A stretch of 64,000 nucleotides of DNA from Entomortierella parvispora (Eukaryota; Mortierellomycota; Mortierellomycetes; Mortierellales; Mortierellaceae). Under the pieces are notes generated by a model. The model had not been told where the DNA came from and ran no database searches. It saw only the letters and a program-made list of their open reading frames with translations. Positions 29,840-42,286 of this stretch are shown here, in pieces. The first letter of the stretch is position 1. The number at the start of each line of letters is the position of its first letter. The stretch lies in assembly GCA_963573315.1 (NCBI GenBank), contig OY752152.1, positions 1,771,244 through 1,835,243 of the forward strand, given 5' to 3'. The position numbers and the translations under genes were made by a program.

Positions 29840-30538
29840 ACGAGACCACCTGCAAAACTACCAAATGAACAGAAATAAAACAACTGCAATCATTCTTCTT
29901 TTCTTTCCACGCGCTTTTTGGCACCATTTCATCGTGAGGAGAAAAATCAACATGCCTCGATGATTGGAAGAGAAGGTGGCGACATCGGGGTTGCAACTCT
30001 TGTTTGGGTAACTGTCAAACACGATCGAAATTCCTTTCTGGAAGGACACCATGGTCGCAAATCTGTGTAACTCCTGCAGGATCCACGATGAAGAGCCATC
30101 AACCGCCAGTTGATATGGCTTGATGAAAATTGCAGGCGAATCTGACCTTCAATTGCCCTTTGCCTGCCTTGGGTAGCTTGCATTCTGCAAACTGAACATT
30201 CGTCACCAAAATAGTAAGTTACTCACCTCACACTGTCAGTTACTGCATAGTTTTCTCATGGGTCCTTCTTTCTACTTGATGTTAACTACAATGTCGACAA
30301 GATATTCGCTACTGTCAGAACAAGAAATGTGGATAGCAAACCTGCCCACAGAACCCGCTGTGAGAACTCTTTATTTTATGTTCATTTTGGTGTGAGCCAG
30401 CCTCTAAAAGAGCCATTGACGCCCGCTGTCGAACAAAGTTGAAAGCAACACCTCAGCTTGTTGAGCTTTCTATGATGTAAAAAGTGCTTGTGGGCCAAAC
30501 GGTGCTCAGGATCGCCACTCATAGTCTATTCGCTTATA
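29840..30538. other. Convergent 3' region, no gene seen
   Basis: About 700 bp between the converging ends of the LDH and Ygr210-type GTPase genes. The LDH polyadenylation signal is at 29874-29879. The rest is AT-rich, unique sequence with no coding pattern that I can support. Confidence 0.6.
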
Positions 30539-32666
30539 TTATTTCTTCGTGTTGGAACTTTGATTAGATGATCCTGTTGTTGTGGAGGTAGCTCCGGTGG
30601 CGCTAGAGTGAGTGGCCTGAGAGGTCTTGAAGCAGATAATATTGTTTTCTGATGTAATGATGTCGTCTTCTCCAATCTACGAAAAGGAAACAACGTTAGA
30701 TACCTTGAATACCCTTTGATGGATGCGATGTGAAGTGACGCCAGGTTATTTACCTTCCGGTTGCCAATGGTTTCTGCTCCCAGGTAGTGTTTTGCGATCT
30801 CAGGGTGGACAATATCGGCAAACTCCAACACAGTCGTGCCTGGCCAGATCATGACGCAATCTCTGAAGACACCTTTTCCATTTGCGTTGGCAAAGGTCGA
30901 AAGACTCTTAACCGGAAAAGCCGGGACCAATCCTAGTACCTCCACCGCCTTAAGGACGACATCCTGGACACCAGTAGAGCCATAACGATAGAGAACTAAA
31001 TCCTGTACCTTTTCGATGCGACTATTGTTAGGTGATAAATGGGGTTAGTGTCGGCAACACACCGCCCTTGGCGCTCAGTGGAAGTGCAGTGTGATGATAT
31101 CAATAATCCTTACCCTTGAAGTTTTTCATCCAACGGCTTTAAATCTGAATCGGGCTAAAAGAACAAACAGCATCAGCGAAAGAAGACGTTCAGTTATCGA
31201 CCTGTCTTGTTGCACTATCTGAGTCAAGTCATGGATTCTATACGTACAAGGTCTTCCTTCGTCTGAACGTTATCTGTTCCCTCGTCGTAGTTGATGAATT
31301 TTTGTTTCGCCAGCTTTCTTAAAAATGTCTCCGCGAGTGCACTCGAAAGAACAATTTTGTTCTACGTCATAGGAGACGAAGGACTGTTAGTTTCAGGAAG
31401 GCTTGGTCCCTCGTAAAATAAAAAGAAGCAAGAACACAGGGTATTATCGTCCGCGGACTGTACTTGGTCATATTTCCTCATAATCTTGGAAATGTTCTTG
31501 TCCGAGTCGGGAAGATCAATCTTGTTGAGGGCCTGTAAACATGTATTATATTAGCTATCCAGTCGAACTCGCGTGCGACAGCTTGATCAGCTACATGTTG
31601 CTTACAATAACTGTGGGAAACCGTTCATCCAAGAAGGCATCGACCACCTTTTTAATCGTTTCCTTCTCCCAGGTATCCATAGCATCCTTGACGCCACTCC
31701 TGTCCAATGTCCGCTGGACAATAACTAATGTCGCTCCATATCCAGAGAGTTGAGTATGAAGTGTCTCCGCAGTAGATGCCTCTATTTTGTCCACGCGCGT
31801 AAGTTGATTAAAAAAGGTCCTCCAGTCCTCTGCATATTGTAATTCTATCGCGATAGGGACCAGACGCCATCCCACTTACTGATTGCGAGATGGCGACGAA
31901 CGATTTGGCCCCATTTCTTGTTCAAGTTGCCATAGATCCAAGAATGGATCTCTCCCCTGAGCCACTCAATGTCGCCGATAGGGTCATATCCGACTGTTTC
32001 CTTTCCATTAGCATCTGTGGTGCCACTGACATCAACGACATGGATTAGTGCATTGGCATGTCGGAGATCGTCCAGAAACTGGTTCCCAAGTCCTTGACCT
32101 TCTGAAGCTCCAGGAACCAATCCAGCGACATCCAAAATCTGAATAGGGACAAATCGCTTCCCGTCTATGCAGCGACCTGTTTTTGCAATGAGTTCCAAGT
32201 TAGATTCCATGATTGGAACGACGTCAAAAGGATTGTTTCGAGTTTCTTGCCGAGCGGGACTGTTTACCATATCTTGGCGCACAAAGGTGCGACTTGCCGA
32301 AGCGCTTGCAAGGACACTCGATGGGAAAGTAAGCTACATGGAAGTTTTTCAAACTGTTAATGTTATGACAGTTATCAAGTTGGTGCTTTTCAATCGGCCA
32401 TAGCTTCCATTGCATCTATGGAAGCTCGAAAGTAACATACCGATGCCGTTGTTGGGCTTGATGGTGGTAAAAGGGTAGTTTCCAACCTTGGCGGTCGCAT
32501 CCGTGACTAGAGTAGACAAGATAGTTTGTCACTAGATCCTTTCAGATAAGGTGGTATATCCTACCAGTCTGGCAGTTAAGCAGACAAGCCCACACGTACC
32601 AGCATTCAGGAAAGAGGACTTTCCGGCAGAAGGCTTTCCGACGCAGGCAATGATGACGTCCTTCAT
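30539..32666 (-). CDS. Obg/YchF-related GTPase of the Ygr210 type, with TGS domain
   Basis: A predicted translation-associated GTPase, related to OLA1/YchF but of the archaeal-eukaryotic Ygr210 branch. Ten minus-strand exons join in phase: 32666-32600, 32506-32441, 32333-32268, 32176-31880, 31844-31606, 31532-31464, 31361-31248, 31154-31114, 31021-30754 and 30676-30539, about 454 aa. Motifs: P-loop [12 protein letters not shown], switch [13 protein letters not shown], the Cys-rich insert [18 protein letters not shown] typical of this branch, G3 [26 protein letters not shown], and G4 NKID. OLA1/YchF proteins replace the G4 Asp, so this member should still prefer GTP. The C-terminal TGS domain is [21 protein letters not shown] and [11 protein letters not shown]. 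The last 40 residues are Ser/Thr-rich. Divergent from the TFIIIC gene. Confidence 0.9.
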
Positions 32667-33101
32667 GGCGATGAGAAAAGGGAGAGCAGGTGGGGAATTG
32701 ACAGGCGGTCTTGAGGCAGTCGAGCGGTTCCTGGTCCTGGTTCCTTGGCTTGTCTCTGTGTCCGTCCGCCTTCTGAGTGCAATGGAGAGGGAATGATGGA
32801 TGAACAATGCTTCAAGAAAAGGAAAAAAAAAAAAAAAAACGGGTGGCTTTGCACACGTTACATTCATTCTAGCATAATTTTGCATGCATGTAACATGTGT
32901 GCTCTTTTCTGCGTTCGTCCCACCCTCTCACTCTGCAACCTCCTTCGCCCGTCTCCTTCTCACTCCGTCATCAGCCTTTCTCTTCTCTATTGCGGCTTGT
33001 TCGAGAACAAACAAAGAAGGAAAACAGAAAACGAAGAAATCGCCACCAGGATTCGATCAATTCCCACTGGAAATCACGCGTAGAACAAGCAGGTCGCGTC
33101 C
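32667..33101. promoter_or_regulatory. Divergent promoter, Ygr210-type GTPase / TFIIIC subunit
   Basis: A 435-bp spacer between two start codons facing apart. It contains an A run near 32823-32840 and a CT-rich block at 32910-33000 leading to the TFIIIC start codon. No TATA box stands out. Confidence 0.6.
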
Positions 33102-36100
33102 ATGGATGACCTGGTGAAGTTTGTACAAAACGAAGTCGCCCTTGACGGACAGCCAGGCAAGTCTACGGCGGCAGGATTGAGGGAATTGATTGCGCCAACT
33201 GTGAGCTAATGCAAAACTCTTGACATGTAGGCTGCAGCTGGGATCGATTCTGGTACCTTGTTGATGAGTACCAGCGCAGGCAGAAGGAAAGCCTCTCCGC
33301 CACGACGTCGTCAAGTGCGCCATCTGTTGAGATCCAGACAGCTTCAGCAGTGACTCAGTCGAATGAGAGATTTAGAAACTTTCTCTGGAACAATCTTGTT
33401 GAGGAAGAAGGTATTGTCCTCTATCTGATCTCGGATTCGGCCGAGGCGCAGAAATGGAAGGATAGTGACATTGTAAGTGTCCTGGCTTGTGAGTGCGATG
33501 TGGGGGTGAGATCCTAGCACCTTCCTAACCATTAGCTAACATGGATGCTGCCTTCCTATCTCTATGTGGATTAAACAGACCAAGGCCACTGCCGTCCCCT
33601 TTTCAAAGCTGGATGTTCTCCCACTCGATAGAGCGTCATATGATGATGTGGTGTCCAACTACAGGGGCACAATCCGGATCGCAGCCAGCTTGGACCAGCA
33701 GCAGCTGGCCGCCCTCGGATATTCTGGAGTTGCGATCGGGATGCCAGATGTCTCCTTCCATATTTTGCAGGCAATCGCAGCAGCGCGCGAGTTTGGTGTT
33801 ACTCAGGTCCTTCTTGCGAAGCAGTTTGCCATTGATCCAAAGAGCATGTTTCATTTCCTGAAGGTGCTCTTGCAAATGAAGCTGATTGTCAAGATCCCAG
33901 TGACCACAGATGGGCTCTACACCTTGCTATGCCTGCATATCAAGTTTGCAGACAAGAACATGGGATACCAGGCCATGACTACAGTCACCACAGTGACACA
34001 ACCGCTTATCAGTAGCAGCGACGGCCGTCGTTTCGAAGGCCTGTTGAAGCAGGACTCAAAACGAGTGAGCTACTATAGTGGACTAATCAAGCAGAAGCTC
34101 ACAGACATCCTTGGCCACGCAAAGAACCAAGTGATGACCCTTGAGGACCTGATCCAGGCTCTCGTAAGTCTTTGCCGTAATAGTCAACTTGTATTGTAGC
34201 GCCTCCGTCAAGTACTTCGTTCTGATCGCCTTCTTCCTTGATTCACATCAATAGGATCTCGTCAATATGAACACTGTTCAAAACCGATGGTTTAACCGTC
34301 AAATCGAGCTTCTCTGCAAACTGAAATACATTCAACGAGTGCAAGTACCTGGATTTCACCGCTGCGTGAAGCTGGTAAAACCATACGGCGTCAGTGTGGA
34401 TGGAGATGGTAATATTTTCTTCTTGTTTCTTACTTGGATCGTATATATTGAATCAAATGCTAATCACGTTCCCTGCCTAATATATTAGAAAAAGAGAAGA
34501 GTAAACTCAACCTCAAGGCAGTCATTGCGGATGATACACCGCAGAGTGGAATTTGTGTTCACAAATCGATCGAACATCAGATCTATACACTTATTTGCGA
34601 CAGCAAGAGCACTGGTATTCTCGCTAAGGTACTTGGAAAACCGCTGTACACGACATGAGCTCGAATCATGACATATACTGTACTTTCAAGAACTGACGGG
34701 ACACAACTGCGATTCTTTTTTCGACATATAGCAAATTCGATATCATATGGACAACATGAATTTGCGTTTGATGGCCAGAATTCTAGACGGATTCTGCAAG
34801 CCCACGGCGGATGTTCCTCAGCCACATTGTAGACGAGTCCTAGAGTTCCAAGGGAGAGAAAAACGATATCGATACTTCTCAGCCACAAGTTTCAAGGATT
34901 CTCTGGATGAAGACGAAAAACAATATATCGAAACCACAAACAAGAAATCGACCAATTCAAAAAAACCAGAGTCAACTCTCACTCCTGCGCCTTCAGATAC
35001 GCAGGCTGCTCGGGAAGCCGCTGGCTCAAACCAGCAGGTGGATATGACATCAGCAACAACGCCAGGACCATCATCTCCAATAATTGATGCAGAAACATCC
35101 GCGGCGCCGTCCCTTGAAGGCACTCGTCGTCCTGCACCAAGAGCGAAGAAAGGAAAAATCGCAATATTGGAGCCAGAGGAGGGGGTTCCCAATCCAAGTC
35201 GCTATATCTCAGTTGCTCTGATGCAGCGCCGCAAAGTTATCCTGTCTATGGTTGAGCGGGATAAGATGATGGAAATCCAAGGACCGCTAGTGGCCCAGTA
35301 CCAGGCTGAGAAACGCCGGCTGTATCCCGAGGAATCGGATACCACTGTAATTGACCGCAGGACCCTTTATCGAACAATCAACCTCTTGGAGTCTGAGAAA
35401 AAGGTCCGGATCATCAAGGTAGACAATCTCCCGATGGTTGGAGGGGGATTGCAATCGAAAACCTTTTGCCTCGACTACAACCTCGATCCAGAGTCGGAGG
35501 AGGTGAGGCGGTTTGTAAAGGATAGCACCAATCGCAATTTCCTCTTTGGATCGTTGTCTTACAGGCCAACTAGAAAGCAGGAAGAGCTGGAGATAGAAGT
35601 TGAGACCCTGGATGAACTACAGCAGCGTTTGGGAGGAGGCGCTCTTGCTGGCCCGGATATCCCGTTTGCACGCGTCGGAGCTGTGAACAACAAAATCAGG
35701 AGACGGGATCGCAGTCCTCAAGGTGGCGGTGGCGATTTTGACGGATCACAGTACTGTTATGAGTTTGGATGGATCCGTGCCAAGATGATGAGGGCTTTAA
35801 TCTTCCATCGGTTCATTGTGGACAGACAAGAGGCAAAAGATGGTCGGATGTATCCCCACAAGAGCCAGCCGGATATCATGGCCACCGCTCCTGTGTTCGA
35901 AACTTTACCCTTGAGAATTTTCATGCTCATTATTGGAGTTGTTGAAGAGGCGTCTCCGGAAGCCAAGGCGTACATGGAGGACCCCAAAAACGCCGGTGTA
36001 CCTTTGGGAGCCACACCAGACTTTTTGAGCCGAATTCGACGACCAACGAAATACTTCAAGAAGCGACTTCGTGAGGCCCTGGAGATTTTGGATGCTGTCG

Positions 36101-39100
36101 GACTTGTGTCGCCACTGGAGGAAATTCACGGGGTCCAGGACACCAGCCACAAAATGGACTTCAGGCCTTGCATTAATCACTTGGTCCTCAACACCCATTA
36201 CAAAGTGTATCGGGTGGTTCAGGCACCGCTCCATCCTATCACCCCTGACCTCTTGGATGCAGACCTCGGCAGTCGCAAGGAGTACAACCTCTTCCAGCGG
36301 AATCAGTGCAAGGCGTTTTGGCTGGATCTTCAATCCACGTCAGCAAACCTTACGACCGACAGAGCAGCGCACAAGATCACTATGGAAAGGCCGTGGTCGG
36401 AGATCCGCCGAAACTTCCTCTTAAGTCTGTGCAACAAACGCCTATGGACCGATCCAATCCGTATCTCATCTGAGCAAAAGAACATGTTGATGATGTATGT
36501 GGACAAGAAGCGGCAGTTTGCCCCCGTCGGTAACCGTGCCAAATTAGACAGGATTGCGTCTCAGACAGGTCTTCCAAGCGAGAGCGTTGGACAATTTTAT
36601 CGATCGCTCCAGGCAGCCTGGACAGCGCAGCAAAACCGAAAGCTCAAGTCAGGAATGGTGACACGCCTGAGTCAAGTGAAGAGAGTGCAGCCGATTTTGA
36701 AAGAGACAGCGATTTCGACCAAGGCAGCGGAGAAAGCGTCCCAACTGTCTGCTGGGGTCAAAGCAAAGTCGTCTGATAAGTCTTCAAAGACGTCTGAAGT
36801 CCTAGTCAAGGTAGAACCGAACGCTGTCTGGACAGGACTTGATACTCCAGAAAGCCATCCTGCACCATCCACCTCAGCTGCTGCAGTGGAAGCCTCTGCG
36901 GATGATCTGATGAGAGATGCTGAAGACCTGAGCCAGCTTGGCGACGACGAACTCGATGAAGGTCAAGGGGGCGAAAATACGGATGCTAAGATGAACGACG
37001 ACAAACTGTCCTTGGGTCCAATTAAGCGGAGGCGTCGCGCCAGGAAAAAGTGGACGCCCGAAATGGAGAATGAATTGTTGATTACAGTGGCCGTTGTTCG
37101 AAGCATGTCTGAGATTTATAACAGTCGATTCAGCTGGGCCGCTGTCGCTCGAGTCTTTGCTGATCGGACGACTGAACATTGCCGCCATCGAAGCGACAAG
37201 CTCCTTAGAGAGCCTGACAATGCCAACCTGGTGGACTCTTACAAGCAACAGTTTGGTCACCAGTACCTCAGCATTGCGCTGAAGGTCCCTATCGACCCCA
37301 ACCTTAACAACTTTGATCCACGGCAGGTGCTCAAGATCTTTAAGCCGACGGTGAATGTTTCAGGGTAAGTCTTGTCGGTGTCGAGGCAAGGCAAGACTAT
37401 ACAGGTTTTTGCCCATGGTTATTTACACATCTCTGTTTACTGTTGACAGGGAGGTATTGAACGAGATCACCCCGCTTCCAAAGAACGCGTCCAAAGTGCA
37501 GTCCACCTACAGTGTTCGACAAGAGGAAAGATACTCCTGCCTCTATGCGGAAGACAAGATATATCCTCTCATGTCTCAACCACGTCTAAGAAGAGTGCTG
37601 AACTCGCTTCCATCGACCCTCCGCCTGAGCTCAAGTCACGAACAGGATGCACTTCCCTCTGATTTGAAACCGCCAATGATAGTGTCCACTACATTGCGTC
37701 AGCAGGGCATGATCGAGAGAGCTCTTGCACCAACAGGAGCGTCCGCAGGAACAATTGCAATCCGGGACGAAGCGCTGGCTCGCCAGCACGTTATCTTCAC
37801 CATCATTAAGGCTGTTTTCACGACTTCTCATAATCCGCAGACTGCGGACCTGACACGGATTCTACTCTCCAAGTTCGATGCCAACCTCATCACGGATACC
37901 GTTCAGTTGGCAAAAGGAACCTGGAAATTGTTGATAAACGTGAAAGGTTCAGTTTATCGAATCCCCGGTCTGAAGCTGGGTCGATCAGAACGATTAACTG
38001 CCACGATGGTGGGTCTTATATCCTCACAATGGACTTCAGAGGCTTCTAGGATCGACGATGTCTACAGCAGATTGGTCGAGCGAATGTTCCAGGACGATGT
38101 AGGCCGAGCAGAGATGATGGTCATCCTGAACCATATTGGCCAGAACTGGCTAAAACTGTCCATTGCTCCACTCTCTGTCGAAAAAATGTCAGTGGAACCG
38201 GTCGGTGTAGACGGACTGATCAAATATGACGTCCGGATGAGAAATGCAAGGGACACTTCAGCGAAGACGGATCCAAACCCTTTGGCAGTGCCTTCGGTAT
38301 CAACGAACGACGACAAAGGATTGAAACGAGCCGGGGAGGCTCCACTGGAGAGTGAGACTGAGCTAGGCAACACGCTTTCCATATCTGAACAGTCCAAGAG
38401 ATTTAAAGGCAAAGACAAAGGCAAGGAATCTGCGGAGACCAGTGATCCGTGGGAGCAGGCTCGCAGAAATGCCACGACATCATTCGAGCGTCACCTGAAG
38501 TCAATTCCAGATGAGAGTCGACGCTATCTCTTCCAGGCAATTTTTAACAATATTGAGTTAACCGGCTCTGTCGGCCTCATCCTTGTTGATCTGAAGGCAA
38601 GTTCCCAATTTCAGGCATCTTTAGCTGCAATGATCCATTTGAGATATTTTAATCTTATAGAGTCGAATTGTTCTCGAATTTAGGCTGCACTTGTGAAACA
38701 GACCGTGGACTGCACAGACAAGGACATCAGAGAGTGTGTGCGAATCTTGGAGTATTCGAAGCCACCAATTATTTTCAATGTGGGAATGACACTGGACCGA
38801 TATGTTAAGTTTGGTGAGCACGAATCTCGGACGATCAACTACCAGGAGGCTCTGGCATATGTCATGACAGGGTCAGAAGACAGCGATCAATCGATTGAAT
38901 CTAAGGCACCAGAGAATCATGTTTCTCCCAGGATATGGAAGCGATTGGATGGCGCCATCGATGAGATTGCATTAGAGAAATCGCTCCATGCTGTCGTCAC
39001 CCATATTGCTGAAAGACCCGGTATTACCAAGGTGCGTGCGTTTTTTAACTCCTGGCTACTGATAACGTAACGACATATGACCTTGATCACTAATTCCTTG

Positions 39101-39525
39101 CTCTCATTGGCATACAGGGTATTCTCAACCGTGATTTATACATGGTCTTCATGGCTGTGGAGCTGGACGAGCTTTTGGAAGAACTTGTTAATCGCAAGGC
39201 AGTTTGGATGGAATACTGCATTCTACCCCCTCCTGCAGGTCTCTTCACAAAGCGAAGAATGGTTGAGCCGTGCGACAAGGACACGATTCATAATCGCAAA
39301 ATTACGAACCTGTTTGTTGTTCCGGATTACTATCGATATTTGGACATGACGCTAGTTCGGACCAAGGTGAAGGGACCTTCCCGCAAACCTGACAAAGGCG
39401 ACGATCCCAATGAGGTGATTGAGGTGGAGGATGACGAGGAAGAAGAAGAGGAGGAGGAGGAAGAGGAGCCTGAACCGGAGGATGAGGGAGAGCCTGAGGA
39501 GGACGACGAAGATGACGATGTCTAG
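33102..39525 (+). CDS. TFC3: TFIIIC largest subunit (Tfc3/tau138, B-block binding)
   Basis: Subunit of RNA polymerase III factor TFIIIC that binds the B box of tRNA genes in the nucleus. Nine exons: 33102-33156, 33231-33472, 33579-34163, 34255-34408, 34489-34628, 34732-37364, 37450-38596, 38684-39031 and 39118-39525, about 1903 aa. The N-terminus MDDLVKFVQNEVALDGQPG / CSWDRFWYLVDEY is characteristic of Tfc3/GTF3C1 proteins. Winged-helix-like segments follow, such as FHILQAIAAAREFGVTQ...FAIDPKSMFHFLKVLLQMKLIVK, the classic B-block domain. A second wHTH has NRWFNRQIELLCKLKYIQRV. A SANT-like domain lies near residues 1163-1220 (KKWTPEMENELL ... FSWAAVARVFADRTTEHCRHR). A very acidic tail (EDDEEEEEEEE, ending EEDDEDDDV) closes the protein. 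Introns 1 and 7 use GC donors (AG/GCAAGT). AATAAA is at 39556. Confidence 0.87.
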
Positions 39526-39719
39526 GACAAGGGTGTGTGTCACTTTTGAAAGACAAATAAAATCCGCCTTTTCACTTTTTCACCTCTTTTCTTTCTCCCA
39601 CACCACACATTCCTCGGCATTATCGCTGCGCTCGTCATCCAAACCCTGCCTTTCAGCCTGGAATCAGCAACACACCATTACACACCAAAGAAAGCAGACA
39701 CCAGAGGGGGCTAGACTTG

Positions 39720-42121
39720 ATGTGTGGGAGAACTGCACAAGGATTGGTAAGAATCCTTCATCTCCATTTTACTCTCGGCGTGTCATGGTGCGCCCATCTC
39801 CATGTAGTGGCGGCCCATCTCCATGTAGTGGCGGCCCTCTTCACATTAATTGACAATGGCGCCTCATTTCACCCCATTCCTACCTTGTTCAGTCGCCTGA
39901 GCAGATTCGGCAAGAACTGGAACGCACTCTCCCTCGAAGACCCGAGGAATCGTGGATAGACGAAGACCGATATCGTACATCGTAAGCGATGAGTGAATTT
40001 TGGTGGCGATTCATGTCACTGCGACTGACCCTCCGCCTTTTTTTCTTTCAATTTTCAAAATCAAAAAGGTACAACGTTGCACCGACGAGGTATCAGCCTG
40101 TTGTCCGCGCCGAGGGCAATTCGGACCAGTATGTGGTCCATATGATGGTAACCCTCGCATGCTTGGCGACTGGCGACACCATTTCATTTGTTCGGCTTTA
40201 TCTGACTGACAACGCGATTGACAACATTGTATTAGAGGTGGGGGTTAATTCCACACTACACAAAGACAATGCCAGACTACAGTTCTGTCCTGAAATCAAT
40301 CAACGCTAGAGACGATTCGCTCTTTGCCGGCCCCACTTGCAAATCTATGTTCAATCATTCGAAAAACCATAAGCGATGCATCGTCCTTGCGGAAGGGTAA
40401 CTAACTTTATAATACCGATAATGATAACGAATAACCAATTACACTATACTAAACACACTCCTCAATGTAGGTTTTACGAGTGGAGGAAACGAGGCAAGGA
40501 TCGCGTTCCATTTTACACAAAGCGCAAGGACGGCTGTCTGATGTTGATGGCTGCCATTTACGATGTCGCTCAGATCCAGGGTGAATCCCAGCCACTTTAC
40601 ACCTACGCCACTATCACCACCAATGCTTCCAAGCAATTGGAGTGGCTTCACGAACGTATGCCCGTCTTGATCCCCAACCATGAGCAGGAAAAAATCAAAG
40701 CCTGGCTGGACCCAAAGTTGCAGTGGAACTCGACACTCGAATCCATGTTAAAGCCCTGTGATGAATATTTGGAAGTGATCGAGGACACCAGCTCTGAGGC
40801 CAAGAAGTCAGATGGGGGCTTGAAGAAAACTGTCTACGCGCTCGAGACGTACCAAGTCGATGAGAAGGTCAACAACGTGAAGAACGACTCTTCTGATTTC
40901 GCAAAACCTTGGAACTCAAGCTCCAACAAGAAGACTTTGAATCGTTTCTTCATGCCCGGAACTGCTGTTGCACCCGACGATGTCAAAACAAAAAATGCCA
41001 GCATTCAAAATCGAGGGAGCAAGCAGACCACCTCCACCTCAGAGAAACCGACATCGACATCAGAGTCGGATGTAACGACGACCTTGTCCAGCATTGAAAT
41101 CCCCAGTTCAAGGACCCCGATGCGGATGATCAAAGTGGAGAGCGACGATGAAGGAGATGAAGAAGATGCAACAGCAGACGTTGGAGCAAGAGACTATAAA
41201 TCCATTTTGGAGCAATTACAGCCTTCATCAGTAGAAGAGCAAGGGATTCTCTCCGAGTCTTTCGACGATGACCTATCGGATGCAGGACTTGATCAGCAAA
41301 AACAAACGCAACAGCAGCAGCAAGACAACGCCAGCGCTTTAGATGAGGAAGAAGACGAGGATCTGAAGTTGGCATTGGAGGCGTCAAGAAGAGAACATGA
41401 GATGAACACGAGTTTCTCTCGGTCGCAATCGCCTCCGCTCTTTTTGGCTCCAGGATCTGAAAAATCTGTATTCTCAACCCCAACGACTACTGAAACACCT
41501 CCCACTATGGCGGCAGAGACACTTACGCCCAAACGAAGACGTTTGCCGTCACCATCGTCGTCATCATCTTCAGGGAGGTCACCGCTAAAAGTTGATTCCC
41601 GCGGCACCGTGGACTTGCTAGAAAAGCGTAAGCGTGATCTTCAGCAGGAAGAAGAGGAAATGAAGCGAGTGCTGGAACTCTCACGCCTACAAGCGATTGC
41701 CGACGGCCATGATGACCCATCGTTGCTACAGGGAGAAGGGGCCGTCTCATCTCAACGATCACAAGGAGAGTCTTTGGAGGAACAGCAACGAAGAAAAGAA
41801 CAAGAGGAAATAGATCAAGCTATCGCCGCGTCACTTCAAGGGCGTGAAGAAGATCCGTCAGCATCGTTGAGAATGGGGGCTACGTCGGAATCGTCATCTC
41901 TTCTCTCACAACAGTCAACTACCTCGAACAATAGCTCGACATCTGCAATATCAAATTCTACGTATCCGACTTCACCATCATCCAAGAAATCCAAGACTGG
42001 ACCATCTACTGCAGCACCCTCGCCCAAGAAACGGAGCAACTCGGTCGTGGCCTCGTCACCGGATTCCAGGAAGGGAAAGCCCAATCAGGCCAGTATCACC
42101 AGCTTCTTCCGGCAGAAATGA
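39720..42121 (+). CDS. HMCES: HMCES/SRAP abasic-site protein with UIM motifs and PIP box
   Basis: SRAP-domain proteins form a covalent thiazolidine crosslink to abasic sites in single-stranded DNA at replication forks. Five exons: 39720-39746, 39893-39981, 40069-40147, 40236-40396 and 40471-42121, about 668 aa. The first codons encode MCGRTAQ, with the catalytic Cys2 exposed after Met removal. Other SRAP hallmarks: YNVAPTRYQPVV, RWGLIPHYTK, SINARDDSL, RCIVLAEGFYEWRK (active-site Glu), YTYATITTNA and LHERMPVLI (His). The long disordered tail carries three ubiquitin-interacting-motif-like helices (DEDLKLALEASRREHE, EEEMKRVLELSR, EEIDQAIAASLQ). The final residues QASITSFF are a perfect PCNA-binding PIP box; a weaker PIP-like KKTLNRFF lies near residue 272. 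AATAAA at 42136. A 21-bp tandem duplication sits in intron 1. Confidence 0.9.
39793..39834. repeat. 21-bp perfect tandem duplication
   Basis: CCCATCTCCATGTAGTGGCGG occurs twice back to back in intron 1 of the HMCES gene, leaving splice sites intact. Confidence 0.95.
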
Positions 42122-42286
42122 TAATACCCTGGGATAATAAACAGCTTTGATTTTGTGCTCAAAAGCTTTTTCGCCGAGTACCCTTCCTCTCCTCCTTTCT
42201 CTCTCTCTCTCTCTCTCTCTCTACCTTATTATGATACGCGATGGATTCGTTTACTAACATGCCAGACACGACATTAATATTCGAGG

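Noticed and set aside
38597-38683. Read-through of the TFIIIC exon beyond 38596 to a stop at 38683
   Set aside because: The downstream exons continue the same protein in phase after a GC-AG intron, so a truncated product is less likely.
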